In this document: positions 6,555 through 11,494 of the stretch, in pieces
Position numbering within the stretch: the stretch's first letter is position 1
Layout: each line of letters opens with the position of its first letter
Assembly: GCA_020056155.1 (NCBI GenBank)
Contig: JAGVII010000272.1
Location: forward strand, 1 to 11,494
DNA from: Afipia sp.
GTDB lineage: Bacteria > Pseudomonadota > Alphaproteobacteria > Rhizobiales > Xanthobacteraceae
Length of the DNA: 11,494 nt
Reading direction: 5' to 3'
Made by a program: the position numbers and the translations under genes
The notes under the pieces: generated by a model
Database searches by the model: none
What the model was told of the DNA's origin: nothing
The model's input: only the letters and a program-made list of their open reading frames with translations

Positions 6555-7652
6555 CTAGGCCGGCTTGCCCTTGTCGCGCAGCCGCCAGAAGGTGAGTACG
6601 CGCTGGGCAGTCGCGGGCGACAGCCGGTCGTAGTTGATACGCGCTTCCTCGATGTCGGGACCGGATGGCACCCGGCCGGGTCCGAGACGCAACACCACCA
6701 GCGCGCGCACCGTCGCCCATTCCAGCCCGATTGATTTTCCGAGCAGCAGGACGGGATCGTAGCGATCGCCCAGCACCAACTGGTGGACCACCGAGATCCG
6801 CATGCCGGTCAGTGCGGCGAGCGCGGCAACGGATTCCTCGTATTTGTGCTGTTTCGCAAAACCGAGCAGCGCGGCTTCATCGAGTTCGCCCGCCCGATGC
6901 AGCGCCAGGATGGCGCGCTGGGCCGGCTCGAAATCGCGCGCCTGCGGTTGCGACTTTGGTGCTCCGGACAGTTCGATCATCGCCTGATTGATCGCCGCCT
7001 TCTGTTTCGGCTTCGCCTTGTCGAACAGGCGGCGGCGGACGACATCGACCGACTTCGCCAGCAACTGCCTGAGCGTCGCGGCCGGAAGATCCTCACGCTG
7101 TCCGACGGTCATCGCCAGCATGCCGTCGTCGGTCGCGCGCTTGATCAGCCCGGAATAGCCGTATTCGGAGAATTGCGCGCCGGCGTTGGCCGCCACGCTG
7201 CGCACCACCTCGCGGTCGCCGCGCCGCACGATCACGTCGGTCACGGACGGTGAAAGCGTCTCGCGCCCGGAAATCGCCGCCAGATGTTCCTGGCCTTTGC
7301 CGCGGGCAATATCGACCAGGGTCGGATCATCGAGCAGCGGCGAGCGGCTCAGGATCGGACCGGCGATGCTGATTTCACTTTCGCGCGCCAGTTGCTTCAC
7401 CAGCATCGGCGGCGCGTTGTCCAGTTTGGACAACCGCTCCGCCAGTTCCGCGCGCGTCTCGATCTCCGTGGCTGGCACCAGCCCGACCAGAATGTCATCG
7501 AACAGCGCAACATGCTTGGTTTCGAAATGCGCGGCGCCTTGCAGGAACAGGCTGGAAATGCGCTCAATCGCCTCCGCCCGCTTCTCGGCGGTGCCATTTT
7601 TGACGATCTCATCGAGTTCCGGAATTAACGAAAAGGCAGCGGCCATAAGCAT
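6555..7652 (-). CDS. DUF2336-domain protein of unknown function
   Basis: About 365-aa protein with no signal peptide or membrane segment, predicted soluble and almost wholly alpha-helical. The central part matches what I know of DUF2336, an alphaproteobacterial family of unknown role: [56 protein letters not shown]. The repeated short helix pairs resemble HEAT-type solenoids, but that is inference. No catalytic or metal-binding motif is visible. The start is uncertain: GTG at 7661, ATG at 7652 or ATG at 7646 (- strand). ATG 7652 is chosen because GGTGA lies about 5-6 nt upstream; a longer form to 7661 would add three residues. It is the only - strand gene in the window, convergent with trmB and divergent from rimP, so it is transcribed alone. 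The stop is flush with the palindromic repeat. Confidence 0.85.
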   Translation of the reverse strand: MLMAAAFSLIPELDEIVKNGTAEKRAEAIERISSLFLQGAAHFETKHVALFDDILVGLVPATEIETRAELAERLSKLDNAPPMLVKQLARESEISIAGPILSRSPLLDDPTLVDIARGKGQEHLAAISGRETLSPSVTDVIVRRGDREVVRSVAANAGAQFSEYGYSGLIKRATDDGMLAMTVGQREDLPAATLRQLLAKSVDVVRRRLFDKAKPKQKAAINQAMIELSGAPKSQPQARDFEPAQRAILALHRAGELDEAALLGFAKQHKYEESVAALAALTGMRISVVHQLVLGDRYDPVLLLGKSIGLEWATVRALVVLRLGPGRVPSGPDIEEARINYDRLSPATAQRVLTFWRLRDKGKPA

Positions 7653-7828
7653 CTCTGTCACCGCTGGCGCGGCGGTTCACTGCCATGCAGCGCGCTCCGC
7701 CCAGGAGCTTTGGGAAACCTTAGGGTACGACGGGTGAATCAACGGTTAGCCGCGAGGGCCTGCGCTTCGCCGGGGCGATACAAGGTTACGCCGCGGTGTC
7801 CGAAATGCCGCAAATTAGCTGCAAGACC

Positions 7829-7858
7829 TTGCGCTCTTTCAGCAAAGCGGGGCTATAA
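7829..7858 (+). promoter_or_regulatory. Candidate promoter of the rimP-nusA operon
   Basis: TTGCGC (7829-7834) and CTATAA (7853-7858) are separated by 18 nt, with a GC-rich discriminator (CCGCCCC) after the -10, similar to growth-rate-controlled promoters of Rhizobiales stable-RNA genes. It would start a transcript near 7865, about 205 nt before the rimP ATG and about 105 nt before the terminator. A second possible promoter, TTGCCG (7905-7910) and TATATC (7928-7933) with a 17-nt spacer, lies closer. Neither has been tested, and both match consensus only partly. Confidence 0.4.
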
Positions 7859-7969
7859 CCGCCCCAAACCGGTTCCCCGCCTCCTCCTGAACTGCGCGAA
7901 GCCCTTGCCGCACAGGCCAAAAACGTCTATATCCGCCGCAACTGATAAATTCTCATACGCGCACGTAGG

Positions 7970-8000
7970 AGAGTGGGGCCCCCGGGACCCGCTCTTTTTT
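7970..8000 (+). terminator. Intrinsic terminator in the rimP leader (probable attenuator)
   Basis: AGAGTGGG (7970-7977) pairs with CCCGCTCT (7988-7995): seven Watson-Crick pairs and one T-G wobble, with a 10-nt GC-rich loop. It leads straight into a run of six T (7995-8000) and then ATT. This is the best Rho-independent terminator in the window. It faces the rimP operon, 69 nt before the rimP ATG, and no + strand gene lies upstream that it could serve, since the preceding gene is on the - strand. It should therefore end a short leader RNA, with read-through giving rimP-nusA mRNA. Confidence 0.75.
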
Positions 8001-8011
8001 ATTACCCGATG

Positions 8012-8036
8012 GCCCGCACTGCATGCTGCGGCGGGC
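8012..8036 (+). promoter_or_regulatory. Second hairpin in the rimP 5' leader
   Basis: GCCCGC (8012-8017) pairs with GCGGGC (8031-8036) around a 13-nt loop that contains the palindrome GCATGC; CCGCA/TGCGG (8014-8018 and 8027-8031) is an alternative pairing. It lies between the terminator and the rimP start. It might be a protein- or ribosome-binding element, but only its symmetry supports this. Confidence 0.35.
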
Positions 8037-8069
8037 GTTCAACGATTAAGAGCATTCTTGATCCTCGAC

Positions 8070-8846
8070 ATGACCGAGCCAACCGACTTTGCCGTTGATG
8101 CAGAACTGCTTGCCGAACCGCGTCTCGTGGTGGAGCCGGGCGTGGCTGCACGCGTCTCCGCGGTCGCAACGCCGGTGCTGCAGGGCATGGGTTACAGGCT
8201 GGTGCGCATCAAGGTGTCGGGCGACGCCGGCTGCACGGTGCAGATCATGGCGGAGCGGCCTGACGGCACCATGCTGATCGAGGATTGCGAAGCGATTTCG
8301 AAAGCGTTGTCGCCGGTGATGGACATCGCCGATCCGATCCAGCGCGCCTATCGGCTGGAAATTTCATCGCCGGGCATCGACCGCCCTCTGGTGCGGCGAA
8401 CCGATTTCGAGCGTTATGCCGGTCATCTGGTGAAAATCGAGATGGCGGTTGCCCACGAGGGCCGCAAGCGGTTCCGCGGCAAGCTCAATGGCGTCGAGGG
8501 CGACGGCATCAGAATTATCCGCGACGATGTTCGGATTGATCAGAACCCGGACGTGCTGCTGACGATGGAAGACATCGCCAGCGCAAATCTTGTCCTGACC
8601 GATGAGCTGATCGCGGAATCCATGCGCCGGGGTAAATCAGCCGCACGCGAAATCAAGGAAGATCTCGGCCTCGCGCCACCTCCGCCCGAGCACGCCAGGA
8701 AGGCCCGCGCAGAACTTCCCATTTCAAAAAGCTTCAAACCCAAGCCAAAGCCGAAAAAAGCCGCTCCCAAGAACACCAAGGAACACCGCCTCGCCGCCGA
8801 GAAGAAAAAGCGCGCAGGCATTTCGGACCACCACGAAGGAGACTGA
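8070..8846 (+). CDS. rimP: Ribosome maturation factor RimP
   Basis: 258-aa cytoplasmic factor for 30S subunit assembly. The N-terminal domain (about 20-105) carries [37 protein letters not shown] and the family signature [14 protein letters not shown] (94-107). The C-terminal SH3-like domain covers about 108-180 ([16 protein letters not shown], then [13 protein letters not shown]). It is about 100 residues longer than E. coli RimP (about 150 aa) because of a C-terminal Lys/Pro/Ala-rich basic tail (about 205-247), probably disordered and able to bind RNA. The ATG at 8070 is chosen since homology begins at once after it; no clear Shine-Dalgarno is seen, and the frame remains open upstream without protein-like content. 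nusA follows 3 nt after the stop, with its ribosome-binding site inside the rimP end. Confidence 0.95.
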   Translation: MTEPTDFAVDAELLAEPRLVVEPGVAARVSAVATPVLQGMGYRLVRIKVSGDAGCTVQIMAERPDGTMLIEDCEAISKALSPVMDIADPIQRAYRLEISSPGIDRPLVRRTDFERYAGHLVKIEMAVAHEGRKRFRGKLNGVEGDGIRIIRDDVRIDQNPDVLLTMEDIASANLVLTDELIAESMRRGKSAAREIKEDLGLAPPPPEHARKARAELPISKSFKPKPKPKKAAPKNTKEHRLAAEKKKRAGISDHHEGD

Positions 8847-8849
8847 GCC

Positions 8850-10454
8850 ATGGCCGCTGTCAGCGCCAATAAACTCGAACTGCTGCAGATCGCCGATGCC
8901 GTCGCGCGCGAGAAGTCGATCGACCGCTCAATCGTGATCGCAGCGATGGAGGACGCCATCGCCAAGGCGGCCCGCGCCCGTTACGGCTCCGAGACCGACG
9001 TTCACGCCGAAATCGACGCCAAGAAGGGCGAATTGCGGCTCTCGCGCCACATGCTGGTGGTCGAGCAGGTCGAAAATTCCTCGAACCAGATTTCGCTGAA
9101 GGACGCGCAGCGCGCCAATCCCGGCGCGCAGATCGGCGACACCATTGCCGACACGCTGCCGCCGCTGGAATACGGCCGCATCGCTGCGCAGTCCGCCAAG
9201 CAGGTCATCGTGCAGAAGGTGCGCGAGGCCGAACGCGACCGGCAGTATCAGGAGTTCAAGGATCGCATCGGCGAGATCGTCAATGGCGTAGTCAAGCGCG
9301 TCGAATACGGCAGCGTCATCGTCGATCTGGGCCGTGGCGAAGCCATCGTGCGCCGTGACGAAATGCTGCCGCGCGAAGTGTTCCGTAACGGCGACCGCGT
9401 GCGCTCCTATATCTTCGACGTCCGCCGCGAAACCCGCGGACCGCAGATCTTCCTGTCGCGCACCCATCCGCAGTTCATGGCGAAGCTGTTCGCGCAGGAA
9501 GTTCCCGAAATCTACGACGGCATCGTCGAGATCAAGGCGGTGGCCCGCGATCCGGGTTCGCGCGCGAAAATCGGCGTGATTTCCCGCGATTCTTCGGTCG
9601 ATCCGGTCGGCGCCTGCGTCGGTATGCGCGGTTCGCGCGTGCAGGCCGTGGTGAACGAACTGCAGGGCGAAAAGATCGACATCATTCCGTGGTCGCCTGA
9701 TATCGCGACCTTCGTGGTCAACGCGCTCGCCCCCGCCGAAGTCGCGAAAGTCGTCATCGATGAAGACCGCGAACGCATTGAAGTTGTGGTTCCCGATACC
9801 CAATTGTCCCTTGCGATCGGACGGCGCGGCCAGAACGTGCGTCTCGCCTCGCAGCTGACCGGCTGGGACATCGATATTCTCACCGAGCAGGAAGAATCGG
9901 AGCGCCGTCAGGCCGACTTCGAGAATTCCACCCGCGTCTTCATGGAAGCCCTCAACGTCGACGAAGTCGTCGGCCAGTTGCTGGCGTCCGAAGGCTTCGG
10001 TTCGGTCGAAGATCTGGCGCTGGTGGACCCACGGGAACTCACCAGCATTGAAGGTTTCGACGAGGAAACCGCCAACGAGCTGCAAAGCCGTGCCCGCGAA
10101 TATCTTGAACAGCTCGAGGCAGAACTCGAAGCGAAGCGAAAGGAATTGGGCGTGGAAGACGCTTTGACGACCGTACCGGGTGTGACCGCCAAGATGCTGG
10201 TGAAGTTCGGCGAGAACGACATCAAGACCGTCGAGGATCTGGCCGGCTGCGCCACGGACGATCTGGTCGGCTGGGTGGAACGCAAGGACGGCGAAACCAC
10301 GAAGCACCCGGGCATTCTCGACGCCAACGAGATTTCGCGCGAAGACGCCGAAGCCCTGATCATGCAGGCGCGTGTCGTCGCCGGCTGGATCACCGAAGCC
10401 GATCTTGCCAAGCCGTCGGAAGAGGCTGCGGCCTCCGAAGAAAACCCGGCGTAA
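8850..10454 (+). CDS. nusA: Transcription termination/antitermination factor NusA
   Basis: 534-aa RNA polymerase-binding factor acting in pausing, intrinsic termination and rRNA antitermination. Domains in order: NusA N-terminal domain (1 to about 130), S1 (about 138-202, [21 protein letters not shown]), KH1 (about 205-282, with [14 protein letters not shown] at 254-267), KH2 (about 300-350, [12 protein letters not shown] at 322-333), then two C-terminal acidic helix-hairpin-helix repeats (about 362-425 and 432-515). The last ~15 residues are Glu/Ala-rich. AAGGAG (8836-8841), 8 nt before the ATG and inside the rimP 3' end, is the strongest ribosome-binding site in the window. In E. coli NusA lowers expression of its own operon, which is relevant to the terminator placed before rimP here. 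Confidence 0.98.
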   Translation: MAAVSANKLELLQIADAVAREKSIDRSIVIAAMEDAIAKAARARYGSETDVHAEIDAKKGELRLSRHMLVVEQVENSSNQISLKDAQRANPGAQIGDTIADTLPPLEYGRIAAQSAKQVIVQKVREAERDRQYQEFKDRIGEIVNGVVKRVEYGSVIVDLGRGEAIVRRDEMLPREVFRNGDRVRSYIFDVRRETRGPQIFLSRTHPQFMAKLFAQEVPEIYDGIVEIKAVARDPGSRAKIGVISRDSSVDPVGACVGMRGSRVQAVVNELQGEKIDIIPWSPDIATFVVNALAPAEVAKVVIDEDRERIEVVVPDTQLSLAIGRRGQNVRLASQLTGWDIDILTEQEESERRQADFENSTRVFMEALNVDEVVGQLLASEGFGSVEDLALVDPRELTSIEGFDEETANELQSRAREYLEQLEAELEAKRKELGVEDALTTVPGVTAKMLVKFGENDIKTVEDLAGCATDDLVGWVERKDGETTKHPGILDANEISREDAEALIMQARVVAGWITEADLAKPSEEAAASEENPA

Positions 10455-10526
10455 ACAGGCCGAAACCCATGAAGCGACTTTCGGACAACACCATGCTCCG
10501 CAAGAGTTGAAGGAAATGACCCGCGC

Positions 10527-11210
10527 ATGCTTGCCATCGCTGATCACGCAGATCTCGACAACGGACCCCGGACAAAATCCGGGACCGAGCGGATGTGCGC
10601 CGTCACGCGGCAAGTTGCGCCGATCGACGACCTGATCCGCTTCGTCCTCTCCCCCACCGGCGAAACCGTTCCCGACCTGAAGCGCAAGCTGCCGGGGCGC
10701 GGACTATGGGTGTCGCTCTCCCATGCCACGGTGGCGGAAGCCGCCCGGCGCAATGTGTTTGCGCGCAGCTTCAAGCGTGACGTCCAGGTATCGAAAACCC
10801 TGGCCGACGACATCGACCGGATGATGGTCCGGGGGGCATCCGAAGCCCTCGCCATGGCCGCGAAAGCCGGTCAGGTGATTTCGGGATTTTCCAAGGTCGA
10901 GGGTGCCATCGAGGGGCGGCAGGCCGTGGCCCTGATCCACGCCACAGACGGCGCTCCGGACGGAATCCGCAAGCTGAATGCCAAACTGGCTGCCGTAAGG
11001 CGGGAAAACAGCGCGGAATCGGGGAATTTCCCCGTTATCAGCGTCCTGACCATCGATGAATTGGATTTGGCACTCGGGCGGGCAAATGTGGTACATGCTG
11101 CCCTGCTCGCGGGCCCGGCAAGCAAGACCTTCCTCGCACGTTGCCAGACGCTCACCCGATTTCGGGGAACGGGTGGCAGTCACGATGGCGGGATCGACCA
11201 GAACAACTAG
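10527..11210 (+). CDS. ylxR: YlxR-family RNA-binding protein with L7Ae-like C-terminal domain (DUF448)
   Basis: 227-aa protein with two parts. Residues about 20-95 are the YlxR/DUF448 domain (ERMCAVTRQVAPIDDLIRFV, then LPGRGLWVS and RNVFARSFKR), a small RNA-binding fold normally coded between nusA and infB. Residues about 105-205 resemble the L7Ae/L30e-like module that in many bacteria is a separate gene (ylxQ) in the same place: AGQVISGFSKVEGAIEG, RQAVALIHATDGA, VVHAALLAG. The fused form is usual in alphaproteobacteria. YlxR has been reported to act as a regulatory or nucleoid-associated RNA/DNA binder, but its role here is open. The ATG at 10527 is the first in-frame start; AAGGA at 10510-10514 is 12 nt upstream, rather far. 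A hairpin CCCGGA/TCCGGG (10567-10572 and 10578-10583) lies early in the gene. nusA ends 72 nt upstream. Confidence 0.92.
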   Translation: MLAIADHADLDNGPRTKSGTERMCAVTRQVAPIDDLIRFVLSPTGETVPDLKRKLPGRGLWVSLSHATVAEAARRNVFARSFKRDVQVSKTLADDIDRMMVRGASEALAMAAKAGQVISGFSKVEGAIEGRQAVALIHATDGAPDGIRKLNAKLAAVRRENSAESGNFPVISVLTIDELDLALGRANVVHAALLAGPASKTFLARCQTLTRFRGTGGSHDGGIDQNN

Positions 11211-11263
11211 GGCATCGCCGTCAGATGCGGCATGCGAGCAACGAACGAGATTGGGACTGTTGA

Positions 11264-11494
11264 ATGGCTGATACGAAAAATCCTGGCGATAAGACGCTGA
11301 GCGTCGGTTCGAAAACTCTGTCGCTCAAGCCGCGCACAGAGACCGGCGTCGTGCGCCAGAGTTTCAGTCACGGCCGCACCAAGCAGGTGGTGGTCGAAAA
11401 GAAAACCAAGCGCCGGCTGGCCGGCGATCCAGCACCTGCATCCGAAGCGGCACCCGCGCCTGCGCCCGCCGCAGCGCCTGCGAGGGTTGCGCCA
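11264..11494 (+). CDS. infB: Translation initiation factor IF-2 (3' end missing)
   Basis: First 77 codons of infB, running off the window. The start [19 protein letters not shown] and the following [32 protein letters not shown] are the characteristic N-terminus of Bradyrhizobium-type IF-2, followed by the beginning of the Ala/Pro-rich low-complexity linker ([19 protein letters not shown]). The GTPase domain lies beyond the window. IF-2 places fMet-tRNA on the 30S subunit and promotes subunit joining. The ATG at 11264 has a modest GGGA (11253-11256) 7 nt upstream. It is 53 nt after ylxR and completes the rimP-nusA-ylxR-infB order. Confidence 0.95.
   Translation, partial: MADTKNPGDKTLSVGSKTLSLKPRTETGVVRQSFSHGRTKQVVVEKKTKRRLAGDPAPASEAAPAPAPAAAPARVAP

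Larger units (their letters stand above)
7653..8069. other. Long non-coding region between DUF2336 and rimP
   Basis: This 417-nt divergent intergenic stretch is the largest in the window. It must hold the promoter of the DUF2336 gene (- strand, not located) and that of the rimP-nusA-ylxR-infB operon (+ strand). The right part holds candidate promoter boxes, an intrinsic terminator and a second hairpin, listed separately. I see no tRNA cloverleaf and no recognisable riboswitch. A fragment at 7859-7945 reads like a protein end but has no start codon. One + strand frame stays open through the whole stretch into rimP, but its translation has no protein-like character and runs through the terminator. 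Confidence 0.7.

Noticed and set aside
6783..7253. A 156-codon + strand ORF opposite the DUF2336 gene.
   Set aside because: The - strand frame is longer, continuous and matches DUF2336 motifs; the + strand product is an Arg/His-rich shadow.
7710..8069. An open frame of 120 codons running in frame into rimP, which would give a 378-aa RimP with a long N-terminal extension.
   Set aside because: The translation is rich in Arg/Pro/Cys with no family resemblance, and it runs through the intrinsic terminator at 7970-8000. RimP homology begins at the ATG at 8070.
8009..8098. A 29-codon ORF (starting MARTACCGG) overlapping the rimP start, as a possible leader peptide.
   Set aside because: It has no ribosome-binding site, begins after the terminator rather than before it, and has no run of regulatory codons.
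10469..10510. A 13-codon ORF (MKRLSDNTMLRKS) between nusA and ylxR.
   Set aside because: Too short to support, no Shine-Dalgarno, not in frame with ylxR, and such ORFs are expected by chance.
11390..11494. Ala/Pro-rich repeat at the right edge as a possible tandem DNA repeat.
   Set aside because: It is the normal low-complexity linker of alphaproteobacterial IF-2, with varied codons and no true nucleotide tandem repeat.

Overview
This is a compact housekeeping region of an alphaproteobacterium. The protein sequences, GC-rich codon use, gene order and a Rhizobiales-type palindromic repeat point to the Bradyrhizobium/Rhodopseudomonas/Nitrobacter/Afipia group (Nitrobacteraceae). The genus cannot be fixed from the window alone. 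I see no phage, transposase, CRISPR or defence genes, and nothing that I would call a wholly new system.

Left block (1-4997, all + strand): the 3' part of miaB (tRNA methylthiotransferase), then phoH/ybeZ (PhoH-like ATPase), ybeY (rRNA maturation endoribonuclease), corC/ybeX (CBS/CorC_HlyC protein) and lnt (apolipoprotein N-acyltransferase). The genes are nearly contiguous: 4-nt and 1-nt gaps, an ATGA overlap, and one 53-nt gap. The order ybeZ-ybeY-ybeX-lnt is the same as in Escherichia coli. A hairpin lies after lnt.

Middle block (4998-7652): a short XRE-type regulator resembling rhizobial PraR, then trmB (tRNA m7G46 methyltransferase). In the rhizobial layout as I remember it, metK lies between these two genes. 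Here there is only a 110-nt gap with two small inverted repeats. A DUF2336 gene on the - strand converges on trmB. The trmB/DUF2336 junction is filled by a copy of the Rhizobiales palindromic repeat, which probably acts as a two-way terminator.

Right block (7653-11494): a non-coding region of about 415 nt holding candidate promoters and a strong intrinsic terminator (7970-8000) placed before rimP. It looks like a transcription attenuator. It is followed by rimP (30S maturation), nusA (termination/antitermination factor), ylxR fused to an L7Ae-like domain, and the start of infB (IF-2). This is the classic rimP-nusA-ylxR-infB transcription/translation operon.

Together the genes serve RNA and ribosome quality (miaB, ybeY, trmB, rimP, nusA, infB), with envelope lipoprotein maturation (lnt) and one regulator in between. 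The points most worth a second look are the terminator ahead of rimP-nusA, the missing metK, the paired GANTC sites and inverted repeat before trmB, and the repeat at the convergent junction.
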